Part shown: one piece after another, positions 23,701-38,700 of the stretch | Layout: every line of letters starts with the position of its first letter | Position numbering within the stretch: position 1 is the stretch's first letter | Assembly: GCA_020796225.1 (NCBI GenBank) | Contig: CM036761.1 | Location: forward strand, 39,058,428-39,122,427 | Reading direction: 5' to 3' | Source of the DNA: Arion vulgaris | Lineage: Eukaryota; Mollusca; Gastropoda; Stylommatophora; Arionidae | Length of the DNA stretch: 64,000 nt | Position numbers and translations under genes: made by a program | The notes under the pieces: generated by a model | What the model saw: only the letters and a program-made list of their open reading frames with translations | Told to the model about the DNA's origin: nothing | Database searches by the model: none

Positions 23701-26700
23701 AAGGCTTGTGTGGTGGCGGGTACCCAAAGCAAAGAATAGTACCAATGTGACCTACAAGGCATGTCGTAAGAGGCGACTGAGGTAGGGGCCTAGGGAAGCT
23801 ACCCCAGTAAATAAATAGTGTCGCAGAAATCGGCCTACTTGTAGACACATAACTGGCACAACGTACAATCACTCTTAGACACAGATCATACAGATCACAC
23901 AGAGTTGTTAACAATTGGTCAATATGGAGTGTTCGAAGAAGAATATATATATATATATATATATTTCATAAAGTTTACTTCAAATCTATAGTTATTTCAG
24001 AGAAAAGTTGACAGTAAAGTTGTAAAAAGTTGCAAATAAAAATAAATAAGGTTATAAAATTGTAGTTGTCATCAGTCATTATTGCTCATAAAGGAATAAT
24101 AATGTGTAACCTACATCTGTGTTTGTTAGCAATAGTCTTCATATATCATTAGAAAGATTTTTTTGTATTCCTACAAAATATTTTTACCACCTTCTAAATT
24201 ACATCGGAAACCCTTGCCGGTGCTATAGAGTCCCTCCACAGCACTTGAGATCTTCCTGTGTAAGAAAGAGTTTGGAGCACACATGGTTACTCGCCAAAGT
24301 GTAATGATGATGATTCTATCAATCAATCAATCTTTTCATTTGTCCTAATTGACTATAGGATAATGTCTTCCCAAAATAATAGCCCATGTGTGACCCTCAG
24401 CTGTGTCTATTAGTAGCAGTCTTCCATCTGTCATGATTGTCTTTGGGACAATGTGCTTCTGTAAGAAAGACCAATGCTTAACCCTCATTTGAGTTTATTA
24501 ATGGATGCAGTAATCATTTATGATTGACTATAGATTAATGTTCTTTTAAAAAAGTGACTGATATGTGAGCCCTCAGATATGTCTGTGTCTTCAAATTGTG
24601 TAACATTTAAATCATTTTAAAACATGAGTAACTAACAAATATGTTGTTTAAATAGACAAGATTAGATTATGTGCAGTTACTTTTAAAACCGCAGACAATA
24701 AATATTCCATTTTTAATATATCTAATAAACATGTCTAAATTATCATTTCAAAATTTTAATTTAAAATTAAAGAAACCTTCACTATAAATTATTTATTGAC
24801 ATGTTTATACATTGTTGTATTTGTTTGCATGCTCTAGTATTAGTATCTTATCCATGCATAGAAATATTTATACATTTTCTTTGTTCGAATTCTTGCATGC
24901 AAGCACATAAAAATTGTTACATTTTAATTATTTTTGTATATATATATATATATATATATTTCACCTTTTTCGTCTTTACAGGCCATCAATTGGGAAGTGT
25001 TTTTACTGTGACAACTTCTGACTTTGCGCTTTCTCTCTTGCCTATCAGCTCATCCCTAAGTCACTTTTCAAAACAATCTGCACCATTGATTAATGTTGTT
25101 TTCCACATAACTCAGCCATCAGTTAGTTTTTCCCATTTGTTTGTACCGATAGAAAAGCTCTTCATTGAGGTCTTGAAGATTTTTGTTTATAAGTCATTTC
25201 ATGAACACAATTAATTTCTAGTATTAAATTTTGCTTTCTGTTTCCACAATTTAACTGCTGAATTTGTAAATAGGTACTGTTTCAAGTAAAATAAAACATA
25301 CACTGCTTTTAAATAAGTCCATGGGGGAAACAGGGACACAATAAATAAAAGGGAAAGTGGCCATGCCCAGGGTCGGTGATATGCTACTGACCAAGACCAT
25401 ACCCTACCTTCACGTTGTGGCCCTGGAAACAGACTACCGCACTGCAGTGGTTACAATAGACTCTGAGTAGGATTTTCCACAGCACTACGCATATCACTGC
25501 ATGCCTAGAGTTGTTGGAATCTTCTGGGTCTGTAAGAAAGCCGGGTACTCTTTTCTGCTAAAATATAAGGAAAAGGGTGAAAACCCATAATTTCTGGGGT
25601 TTAAGAAGAAATAAGTCCATTTATAATATGTTTGTTAAACCCATTCTGTCTGTTATAGTTCCTTGAACTTGTCAGATCTTTCTTTAACAAGACATGTGAA
25701 AGTAACTAAAGTATGTCTCTAAGCTCATGGTACCTCGATGCATGTTCAGTTTCTTTTGGCCTGCCAAATGGCTAAAAATAGAGCACTTACACAGTAGATT
25801 CTATGACAGTTTTTCAAAATTTCCATTTTCGAAAAGTCAAATACTTATTTTCAACTGGGTTGTCTGTTGAATAGTAACAGTATTGGAATTTAAACTTCTG
25901 TACCACTTTTGTCTATTTCTCTAGGTATCGATTACTTTCTCTTCCTCTAATTTATTTTTATTTTTTACCCGTTATTACCTTTTTACTCACAATTTCACAT
26001 TTTTATGTATCTATTATTAATTTCTAGATCCAACTTCCTCCTTTCTTGGTATCCATTACTACCTTTCTTCTCCAATTTCCTCATTTCTAAGTACTCATTA
26101 CTATGTTCTTCCTCTCAGTTCTTTTTTATCTTTGTAACATTGTTAAATATTTTCTCTAATTTCATTCTTTCTTAGCATTGAGCATTCATTTTAAAATCAC
26201 AAAACAATACATTAAGCAAAGTATGTAATAATAGTTTTTATTTTTAAAAAAACATCATTTTTACACTAATATATATCTCAAATTTTATTATATAACTATT
26301 TATCTATCATGGTTTTAATAATTACATACTAACTCTTCTAAACTTACATTCATAAACACATTACAAACTAAATATCATCGCAACATGCACACATGTGTCT
26401 GTCCCATTTGACCATGTGCCACTTTGATTTATTTCATTATCAAATTAGTTTTCTATTTACATTTATGCATTTTGATAACTATTAATTCTTAATTGATTCT
26501 TTCTCATTCTGTTAACTTGTCTTTCAAGCACATTAATCTAACTACAAAATTACATATTATACAAGTATATTAATCTATCTACAAAATTACATATTATACA
26601 AGTACATTAATCTAATTATAAAATTACATATCATACAAGTACATTAATCTAACTACAAAATTACATATCATACAAGTACATTAATCTAACTGCAAAATTA

Positions 26701-29700
26701 CATATCATACAAGTACATTAATCTATCTACAAAATTATGTGTCATTTATCAAACTTATTTTTAAAAACTAAGAAAACTACAGCTTAATTTGTACATACAC
26801 CTGAGGAGTAAAAAAATTGTCCTCAATTAATTATACTACAAATGGTCATCAATGTAGTAGCTAGCGTGTTATTGGCATTTTCATATTATTATTTTTATCA
26901 ATCATTGCAATATGGTATTTCAACAAGTGTCAGAAATGTTGCAAATTATCAAATTACATCAATACATTAACATGCACACAAGTAAATCTTTTGCATATCT
27001 TTTGCATAAAATAACAGGATGGGGTTTTACATAACAGAACTGTGTTTGAAAAATTTAGCTTATATTTCAGTTTTCATTTCAATATTTTTTTGCAGCTTTC
27101 CTTCTTTTTTTTCTTTTTTTTCTTTCGTCCGCTTTCAACTCAGACGAAGTTCCATCTCTGAAACTGATTTTTGCGTGAAAATCCGTTTTTTTCAAATTTC
27201 TTACAATGGCAGCAGCGTGCACATTGTAAATTACTTTACACTGGCAGCCGTGTGCTCAATGTACTCGTAATTAGTATTCCTCGCCATACAGGCAGATTTT
27301 CTCCGACTTCAGAGGTACTCACGTTATCGTCCTGAGTAAGACCAGGGACTCGAACAAATGCTGGACAGTAGGTTCGAACCCGAGCTATGAGGCGTCTCAC
27401 AGCTAGCAGGCCGAGCTGCTATCAACTACTCTAAGCAGTCCCCCAGCTTTCCTTCTAATAATTTTCATTGTGGCAAATCTAATCTGAATCATTATTTGTT
27501 AACTGGTTTCATCGTAATATTTATATTTTGTAATATGAGTTCATAGTTCACAACATCTTCAATTTGTTTATTTTATGTAACTTTCATTCAAATCATTTTC
27601 TATCATCAATAGTCATCATTCTATGTCTATTTCACATGTTGAGTACTTAGTTGTTATTGCAACGTTTCACATATTCTCTTATAGTCAATTGTTGCACAAT
27701 ATTTCTGACAATATAATTCTAACTTGAAAGCTGCAATAGTGTAGTGGTTGGTGCACTTGCTTCCTAACCATGGGTCACAGGATCAAATTCCACAGAGTGA
27801 GTGGTGTTATCCTTCATTGTGTGGCTTTCAGGATCAACCCAACCTCAGTTGAGTAGCAGATAAATACTGGGAAGTAAAGACGGCTGGTGTGATGTTGATC
27901 AAAGAAAATTTTGGGCCTAACAGTAACACTGTATACTGTATTCCCCAATATATCTCATGGTATAAAAACAAGTTCTTTACTTTATTTACAACTCTAACTT
28001 GTATATTTCTCTTACTCTGGATCTGTGGCTAAATGGTTAAGTCCTTGTCTGTGCGATCCAAAGGTCTTGGGTTCGAAACCGACTGTTTTAAGAGTGTGTT
28101 AGTTTCAGACCCCTAAGATTGTTGCTGGAACTATGGAGTTCGTGCTTTGTGAAATCCTCTCTGCAGGTGGCGTACCATTTCTCAGAGAGGGCCGAGCCAT
28201 ATGGGGTCAAACACAATGCAATGAAGTCAATCCTTCGACTTTAAACCCTTTTTTTCTTCTTATCCTTTATAACAGACTACATTTTTTTATATTCCATTTT
28301 ATCAAAATTACCGAACTAAGCTTACCTGTTTCCACTACATATTGTTTCATACTGTGCAGCATTTTATTATATTTAGAACTTCAAATTACTTGTAACTTTT
28401 ATAACCAAACTCCGAAATTATCAATGAGTGGCAGATGCTTGGTGAAAGTTAGAATCATTTCTAACACTTTAATCTAAAACACTTTCATTTTCAGACCTCA
28501 ATAATTCCAACAGTCGAGGACCTGGATCCTGATGTTCTATCAACGATGAACTCTTTACAATGTTTCAAAGACAAGGAAAAATTAATTTCAGAGTTACTGA
28601 ATGCAAAGTGAGCAATTTTTATTGATAATACACAGTGATGCTGAATGTCATGCCTTTCTTGTTCTTTTATTCTTCTGCATTTGTTTTTAAATATATGTTT
28701 CCTATGGAACTAAGAAGTTATTTATAAGTTTTCTTTGCATAAAAAAGCTAGTTGTATATTTTCTTTCTCATCAAGAAGTCATTTGTATGTTCTCTTTCTC
28801 ATTTAAAAAATCATTTTATGGAGGTTTTTAATCAAGTAGTTTATATGTTTCCTTTATTATGAAAACTATTTATTTGTATGTTGACTTCATTATCATTAGA
28901 ACGCTACTTGTATGTTTTCTTTGTCCTCAAGGATCAGCCATTTCTGTGCTTTTTCTTTCACTAGAAAACTTTTTGAATCTTTTCTTTGCCTTCACCGAAA
29001 AGTTATTTGCATGTGGTTTTTTTAGTCATTAAAGAGACGTTTTGTGTGTTTTATTTGTGCTAAATGAAGAACTATGTACATTTGCCTTGACATCAGTAAA
29101 GAGTTATTTGTATGTTTGTTGTGCTATCAAAAACAGCTATTTGTATATGCTGTTTGCAACAAACATGTTATTTGTATGTTTGTTGTGCTATCAAAAACAG
29201 CTATTTGTATATGCTGTTTGCAACAAACATGTTGTTTGTATGTTTGTTGTGCTATCAAAAACAGCTATTTGTATATGCTGTTTGCAAAAAACATGTTGTT
29301 TGTATGTTTGTTGTGCTATCAAAAACAGCTATTTGTATATGCTGTTTGCAACAAACATGTTGTTTGTATGTTTGTTGTGCTATCAAAAACAGCTATTTGT
29401 ATATGCTGTTTGCAACAAACATGTTGTTTGTATGTTTGTTGTGCTATCAAAAACAGCTATTTGTATATGCTGTTTGCAACAAACATGTTGTTTGTATGTT
29501 TGTTGTGCTATCAAAAACAGCCATTTGTATATGCTGTTTGCAACAAACATGTTGTTTGTATGTTTGTTGTGCTATCAAAAACAGCTATTTGTATATGCTG
29601 TTTGCAACAAACATGTTGTTTGTATGTTTGTTGTGCTATCAAAAACAGCTATTTGTATATGCTGTTTGCAACAAACATGTTGTTTGTATGTTTGTTGTGC

Positions 29701-32700
29701 TATCAAAAACAGCTATTTGTATATGCTGTTTGCAAAAAACATGTTGTTTGTATGTTTGTTGTGCTATCAAAAACAGCTATTTGTATATGCTGTTTGCAAC
29801 AAACATGTTGTTTGTATGTTGTTTTCTTTTGTTATCAATGAATAACTATTTGTAAGTTTATTTTGTAACTAAGAAGAGTTGTTTGTATGTTACATTTCTC
29901 ATCAAGAAGAGATATTTTTTAATGTTTAATTTGTTACCAAAAATAGTTATTTTTATGCTTTCTATGTCATCAAGAAGAGTTACTTGTATATTTTCTTTGT
30001 AATCAATATAAAATTTTATTTTATACATTTTCCCCACAATTTAGAGATTTGTATGTTTTCTTTACACTCAAGATAGGTAGTTTGTTCCCTTCACAGTTTA
30101 ATAGCTACTTGTTTCTTACCATCGCTATTGGTTAATGAACTGGCGTCACAACCCACTGGGCAGAGCCCCATAGTTGCTCTGTTCTCCTCCCAAAACAGGT
30201 GTGAAATGATATGCATACTGATGGTTCCTGTGGCTTGCTGGTTAAATACGCTCCTCTCTCTGCACCTCGAGCATTCGGCTCTACTTATACAACATATAAT
30301 TCCAAACTCCTTAAATCGCTGGATTGATTTAACGTGAATTTTAGTGTCCTCATCCAACAATAGGTCACCTAGAGATCAAAGAGCATCCCCTTATCCATCC
30401 TAAACTCCCCAACATTCGATGCTTTCGATGCAAGTCTGACCGCTCTCTTACTTCCGCGAAAATCCACATTCCCAGGACAGTAGATCCATGTGAGTGATAG
30501 AAACCTTTATAGACGATGTCCACTCACATCTCAACCTGCCATTCTGAATCTTTCAAAGCATAGACTGAGAAAAACAACAATGGCCCCATTATACAGTCAT
30601 GTTACCATCACAATTTAGAAGAACTATTTGTATTTCTTTACAATCAAGAAAAGTTTATTGTATGTTTATTGCACTTCTCATTAAGTAATTATTTCTACGT
30701 TTCCCTCTATTTCAGACATAATACAGAAAAAGTTGTCTACTTTCTATTGCTAGACAGAAAACTCAGGAATCCCAGTGTAGAAGATGACTTGGATGCAAGG
30801 CATCGATCAGAATCAGGTCATATAACATTTTCTAGTCAATAAAACCTACCATTGTGTTGCTAACCTCTAGTTTATTTTAAAGTGATATCTTTTAGTACTT
30901 AGCGTTTTCTAAATGATGCGAAAGATCAGTGATTTCACTGTTTAATTTGTTGATGTCACTACATTTTTCTCTGCATGTGATTTGCACACATTTCCTGATT
31001 GCACAAGTTATTGGTGCTTCCAATTTTATCACCTTAGTAAATATTTTTCTTCCTTTGTCCATCTGATTTTAATATACAGGGTGTTCAAGATAATTGCAGC
31101 CCCATTGACAATTCGAAAGTTGCCAGGTACAAATTAAGCTGTGTTTATTTACTATTTAAACCGGTTCTGACTAGCTCGTCCTACGTCACATATGTTCATC
31201 GCCCCTTTCCGCACTACAATTATACACCGTCACACAACCTTGACCTATACTACATAATAACTGAACCTTCCCATTTCCATATATATATGCCAGATTAACT
31301 CCATTCACGGGCTGCAATTATCTTGAACACCCTGTATCTATTCTAAACGAATGTTAAAATAGGGATAATAACAAATTAAATATATATCTTTTAGAGATTG
31401 CATTCTACGGTAGTCGCCATGCATATTTAACTGAACAGAGGCAATAATTATAATGTCTTGGACTTATAAAAATTAATTATTATATATAAATTTACAATAA
31501 TTATTCTTATTATATGGTGTATGGTGGCATCCCAAACAGTGATAAAGTATTTAAAGGAGAAACACATAACAACTAAGTAATATAATTTAAAAGTACAAAA
31601 ACAATATACAGTGACGTTTCAAAATAAAGACTTTATCAAGCAAAGGATACAAAAGAATCAAAGAACTTCAGACTTCCCATACACCAGATATAACATATAC
31701 AATCAGACAATATATCAAAATAGGGATTTATTGTCTCACTGTACATGTTATGAATAAAAAGTCTGAATTTCTTTGCTTCTATTGTATCCTTTGCTTGATA
31801 ATGGCCATCCGGTTGAAATGTTGCTGTATATTGTTTTTGTACTTTGTTATCAATATTATTTTGTTAGGTGTTTTGCCTTCGCTACATGGTTTTACAGCAG
31901 TCTACCCTTATATCAACATAATTACTTATGCATTCAAGTAATATGTCATTTATTTTCAAATATTTAGTGTCTAAAGGTATGAATATTTTATGGCTGTTAT
32001 TTCCCATGGTATTCCCTCCGTCCATTGCTCCTTTTAATTCCTTAAGAAGTGTGGGACCATTTCTACATTTTAAACATTGTTGCATAAAGCAAAGCAGCTC
32101 ATATAATTGAGTGCATTGATAGTTGTAACAATTAGCTTTATCTTGCTTCAAATTAATGAAACTGCCAACTCTATGCACAAACACCTGACACGCCTTATGT
32201 TTATTACTACACAATGTTACTATTTTTGTTCACCATTTTGGCACCAAAAAATCCATACATATGGTTAGTTGTACTATATTCTGTTATATGTAAGAATGAA
32301 TGAATCAATTAATTCTGTTATAATACTTGCTTTATTGTATCCTTGCATTCATTCCTGCCTGCGTTATGAGTGCTACTTTACTTTTGCATTTTTAGGATAC
32401 CTACTATTTTTCACTATAATGAGCACATGAGCATCATGTTGTATACTAATCCGAATATTTATCTATGAGCTTTTAATGAAACTTCTAGTTACTTGACATA
32501 TATAAAACACATGATAACAGACACAGATTCTACTGTATTCTACATTGTTGCAAATTGTTGTTAAATGCAGAATATGGAAATAGACTATCTTGATAAACAT
32601 GGGAAGCCAAGAACCATAGAACTTAGAGTTCAAGAGTAACCCACAATTAGCTTGAATGACATTATTAGAAATCCCAAAGAAACCAAGGTTTAGATTATAT

Positions 32701-35700
32701 CAGGACACATGCAAATTATCTATTAGAGTTATGTGACATTTTCTGTGGTCAGCTTTTATACCACAGAATTTTTAAAAAGGGATTAAGTATTAGATTAGGA
32801 GTGACTGATGGCACCCAAAGTTTTTGGGACGGTTTTCTGTATCCCTAAATCAATATTTGTATAGCCACAGATAATGATTCTATATTCTTTTTTATTTCTG
32901 GTTTGAAAAAATAGTATGTGGGGAAGATACATCTGTTATTTATCAAATTTTTTATCAAAACTGTAATTGAAAAGTGGAGAAATGAAAGTGACAATAGCTC
33001 AAACATAGAACATGAATACTCAGCTGCTGTTGTCACACTAAATTTTTCTGTTTGACTCTTTCTGCTTTTAACTATTACAACATTTTATTTTGCTAAAATG
33101 TGCACAGTAGTAATTTCTGAATTTTTGTTTTTTATTCCATTGCAAAGGTTATCACCCCCAACACTGCTGACTCCAGTTGCGAGCACAATGTGTTCCGCCA
33201 ACTTATTAATAAAAAAACTGGAACATACAAGGAACTACTGTCTATAATGAAAAAAGACAAATAAGCATCTTTAGGCATTGCTAAAATTAATCTTTAAGGG
33301 AATGACAGAATGAAAAAGAAAATGAGGTTGACATAAAAAGAAATGAATTGACAACATAGAAGAGTGGATATACACCATATTGTGGATTACTTTCGCAGAA
33401 AAGACGGACCTGGAAAGAACTGATATGAAAATCAACCTCATCTATGTTACAACAATATATCAATATTTAAGATACAGAAGAAGAAGAATTAGTTAACATT
33501 AGCTAGCTACCAACAACCAAAGTAGCTGTCTATGTGTTCAATATGCCTTCTAGTGATATGTGCCAATTAATCACAATTATATCATCAACAAATTTAGAAC
33601 ATCATTGCATTAGATGATCTTTGTTCATCATCATTTATATCTACAACTCACTCCAGCATGCTCTGACAGCAACAGTCCACCACCAATAACGAAGAGACCA
33701 GTGACAGAAAGTAAACACTTTGTTTCCTCATTTAACATTTGTGTACATTTTATACCTTGTATATGCAATACTATATGTTATTAATTTTGAGAAAATTATA
33801 TTAATTTTGATTATTCGTTTATTGTAGATGTGATTATTTCTTTCATTACTAATTTCTTCACTTAGTGGGGTAAGGTAATGATTAAAACAGATGTAGTTGT
33901 GTGAATATATTTATACTACGCAGTGACAATATTTTACAAGTGTATTAAACATGTCTGACTGTATATTAATTATTAATTATGTAGCAACGAAAGTTTACAT
34001 TTAGGATTAGAGCATGACGGGCAAATCATTCTGATAATTAATAAAGAGTTTTAAAATGTGTAAAGTTTACAAAACTACTCTGTAATAACTAGCTTTCTGT
34101 TTCTAAAAGAAAAGAAATATGAGATAATTTGACTAGATTAAAATAATATTGAACGGTTGAATTGAATATGTAACAAAAAATGGATTAAAGTTGTCAGTTC
34201 AAGAACACATTATGACTATTATGTGATAGTATTTTCTGGGAAATAATTGATTTCTTCTTCTTGGAACGATCCATATCGACCACTTGTTAACCACTCTTTG
34301 TGATTTGTATTTGATCCAAGCCTAAGAGCAATTGTACATTGTGCCAGTTATGTGCCTAAAAGTAGGACAGCATATCCGATTTCTGCGACTATTTTTATTT
34401 ACTAGGTAGCTTCCTAGAACCCTACCTCAGTCGCCTCTTATGACATGCCTTGTAGGTCGCAGTGTTACTATCCTTTGCTCCCCTTGAGAGCCCCAGCAAC
34501 ACACAGGCGAATAATTGATGTGAATATTAGCAGACACAGTCAAGTGCAATCAAAAACTATGAAAATCTTAGAAATCTATCTCTTCATTACCATCATGTGC
34601 CTTGTTAACTAGAGCAAGAAATTATATATGTCAGTAACTTTTGTTTATAAATTTATCTTTACCAATTTCAATATTTTTCACCTTATTCATGAATCAACAA
34701 AGCAGCCAACACACCTTGTAAAAGGTTTCAGAGCAAGGACAACAAAATTTCTCCACCATGCCTAATTTGTGGCTATCATTTGCATGGTACCCATGTATGA
34801 CCATTATACTTTCTACAGTTTTCTCTCTCTTTTCTATCGATCATTCTTTTTTGGCCATTTTTATCATTCTTGTTGTGATATATAAACAGCCTCTGCCAAG
34901 AACGTAGTTTTACGTCACAATCCTCAGTACCATTTGGAGCTCTAGTGCTTGTCCTTCGGCGACGTGTTCGATTTCAACCACCGTTTACTGGGTTCGCTTT
35001 CCATTAGCCTTTGGCTGTCCCCAGCAAACCTGCAATGCAGGAAGTTGCTATTTTCTTTTAGGGTAGTGACCCTTAGACAACCTGCCCTCCCAGGTTGTTG
35101 AGCGTCATCTGCCCAGAAAACCTGTCTATTTATGGACTGCTTGCTTTCTATAGTGATAAGCTGTTCAGAATTATTTCTATCTGTCTTCCTGTATCTCTTT
35201 ATCAGCTATTCTTCCAATTGTTGCCTTATATTATAATTGTATTTCATTCTGCCTAAAGGATGGGACTACTTCTTTCTTGTATGTTTGAAAACTTTTCATT
35301 TGTGCTGTGATATCTGCCTGTAATATCTCATTAGCTTCAATTAAACTTTCTATCTTCTTCAGCTATCTTGAACAATCTCTCCACGCATGCTCTGACAGCA
35401 ACAGTCTTCTTCAGCAATCTGACAGCAACAGACAACAATATTACAATAAACCGTTCAATATAACCGCTCAATAAAACTTTCTATAAATCATTCATATTGA
35501 GAGCCGCTGTAGCGTAGTTGTTAGTGAACTCGCTCGCAAGGCTGGTGGTCTGGGTTCAGCTCCCGCAATGTGCGTGGAATTTTCCCGACCGCGACGGCTC
35601 TCAGGTCGACTCCAGCCTCAACTGGGTACCAGACATGCTCTGGGAAAGTAAAGGCGGCCGGCGTGATGCTGACCACATCACCCATCGTGTGCCGACGGTC

Positions 35701-38700
35701 AATGAAAAATACAGGCCTAACACTGTATTGACCTATATACCACGAGGTATGAAAGGGTTCCTTTACTTTTACTTTTTATTCATATGGGAGACCATATTCC
35801 TGTGACTTCCAGTTATCTTATTTTAGTTTGTTGATTATATGTGAGACTTTCATGCCATAGTTGAATATTTCGTTGGTTTGGCTATCCCTAATGTATTGCA
35901 AGTCTGTATTCTTTTTTAAATTCTCTGTATGTTATTTAAATTTTTCTTCTCATATTTCACTTGAATTGTTAGTACTCCAGAGCTTTCTTTAAACTCCCAA
36001 AAGTCTGGCCAACCCATTGTGATGGTGTGTGCAATACCATGAGCTGGGCAGTCTTCTGCTCCAATGCAGATTTTTCTATGACTCTTTAACAACTTCTAAA
36101 GCACACTGAAGATTAAAGAGATGATTTTCTCCTATTAGCCCCAAATTAACTGGTCTTAGCAGGGAAACAAGATGGGGAAGCAAAGTAAAAATTATGCATT
36201 TCCCTGAACAGCGACTGTTCTGGGGGTTTGTATGAGAGGTCAGGATATTGAAACACATTGACAAAGACAATGCTTCACCTTTCAACAAAGCTCATTAGTA
36301 ACAAATTTGTCTGATTATTGAAGCAAGGATTTACATGGTGTCTGCTGGCATGAAATAACCCTTTCATCTTCACCACGTCTCTTAGGTTTGCAAAGATTCA
36401 TGACAGTGTCCACTTTGGAATAGTTGACTGTCCAGCTAGTCTTCTTCTTCTTCTTCTTCTTTGCATTCGTTCTTTACAACCTATTCTAATCACTCTTTGT
36501 AATGTTTGATCTTTGCCAAGAACGTGTATACGTTGCCCATTGGTTTGGTAGGCCCCTAAACCCATAGACTTCTACACGTTTAGGACTGCATCCGATTTCA
36601 GCCAAACCTCCTTAGTCGCCTCTACGACATGCGTGGCAGGTAACAGTGGTTCTATTATTTACACCCCAAACTTGGGCCTCGGTAACCACTCGGGCGGTCC
36701 AGCTAGTGACATGCGACCTTTTTCTACACTTAGTCAACTAGCCCTTTGAGATTTGATATAAAAATCAGGAACAACACATCATTTAAATGCATCACCAGAA
36801 AAATAAATGTCGTTTTCAGAACACAGAATATTTACTTTGACCAAGGACCAGACAAAATTAGTACACGCTCATACTCCCACTAGGGATTTGCAAACAAGTA
36901 AACATGATCATAGCATGATTGCTTCTACATTTCTTGCATCCAAAATGAAAAGCTCTCTATGTAACATTGGAGAACACTTATTACTACTACCTTGACAAAA
37001 AAAATTGGTTATAGAAAAGGTTTTTAATTTTCTGCAGTACTTTTATTTTACCTATTCTTTTCTTTATTTCTGTGTTGCACTTTTCATCTAATGTTATTAC
37101 ACGAGTGTTATACCTAGATACTTGCATGTAGAGATTTTCAGTGACTTAAAATACTAACTTTAAACAAATATTTTCTGTGGTGTTTGTGTTATATATTTCT
37201 AAACAAAATTATTTCTTGTTTCCTCTTTATTAGTTATCATTATAATGATGTTGCTTCATTTATAATGTGCACTTCTTTTTAAAAATTCCTGTTATTATAA
37301 GTAACATTTGACATCTGTTATCTTCTAGCTGACCCTCCAAGAAAGCGTGTAGATGCTGTACAGTTTAGTGGACAAGCAAGGTATAGAATTTTTCTTTTCT
37401 TTTTTTTAATAAATTCATAGGCTCCTATATTTAATTGTGTATTTTATTCTGGGTTAAATTGCTAACATGTTCCATTTACACACAGCTGGATATTTGTTTC
37501 TCAGTATACTTATATTTATAGTGCTGAAATATTTCTTATTGTAATCTTGGACTTTAAATATCTATATATATATTTTTTTTTGATCCAGAAGCACTTGAGC
37601 TTTCAGCTCTTTGGCTCGGTGCCATGGACATCATATCCCTTCGGTTCAGTGCCACGAACACCATAAATCTGGAGAACCTGTGGCTTTTCTGCCAGCCCGC
37701 AGAATTGAATCGCACTCACAGGGAGCGTGTCACTCATCGTCAACGCTTACGCACATGCTGGGCATGCGGGCATTTTAAATATAAAAAAACATTAGTTTTT
37801 TTCTATTATAGATTTATTATTGCCACTGATAATGACGGAAAATGTGTGTAAACATTAATTATTTAATTATTATTTTTTGAACACCCTGAACGTTTGAAAT
37901 AATGTGTCAAAGATTATAACAAGGGTGAAATATCTGCACCTTTCTGTCATTTTCAATCCATTTTCGGCATGACATTTTTGGGAGCTGGTTTACCTTCTCT
38001 ATTTGATTTCTACTTACTTAGCCAGACTGTAGTGGTGCAGTCTATTACCAGGACCACTATTTAGAAATGAAGTAGGCCTTGGATAGTTATGGTTATATGA
38101 ATGTATTATTATTACTTCCTTCGACAAACAAACTGGTTACGAAAGGGGTTTTTACTTTTCTGTAGCACCTTTATTTTTTACCTATTCTGTTCTTTATTTT
38201 TGCTGACTTCTGTTATCTCATTCACAAGCGTTATATAATCTCATATGAAATAACCTAAAAATTAAATATATTAGTCATTTTATTTTCTACCATGTCAGAA
38301 ACACCTGCTGGTATGATACAACACTAATTTGACATGACAGTATTTATTATTTAAGAATACTTCATCAAAATTATGAGGAAATACAAAATATTATATCTAA
38401 TTAGAGTCTACCAGTTTCTGCATTTAGGGTACTCAATCCTTCTCAATTTCAGATTTGGTACTTAGTTTGTCTTTGAAGAAAATATATATATTACTTGCAG
38501 TGCATGCTATTGCGTCAATTGATTCTGTCCTTTGAGTTTAGATCAAGGTTAATACCTCTAACTTTTCGTAACACCAAGGACCGTTGATACAGAAAGATGG
38601 AACAGGGGTGTTGTGTTAAAATGGTCAACCTACCCTCCCCATTTTTAACCCTGTCATATTTTTATCACATTATAAAATATGAAAATGACAGTTACAAAAT

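Noticed and set aside
28021..28095. Functional tRNA gene
   Set aside because: Has A/B-box-like parts, but the cloverleaf arms do not pair well and the sequence runs on into a SINE body found in other copies.
29042..29855. Three overlapping open frames of about 250 residues
   Set aside because: They are the three frames of the 64-bp minisatellite, giving the same cyclic peptide. No start context, no splice support, intronic position.
31077..31334. Regulatory palindrome
   Set aside because: The perfect inverted ends with TA flanks are those of a mariner-type MITE.
35498..35575. Functional tRNA gene
   Set aside because: tRNA-like head of SINE group V, followed by a conserved non-tRNA body and flanked by target duplications.
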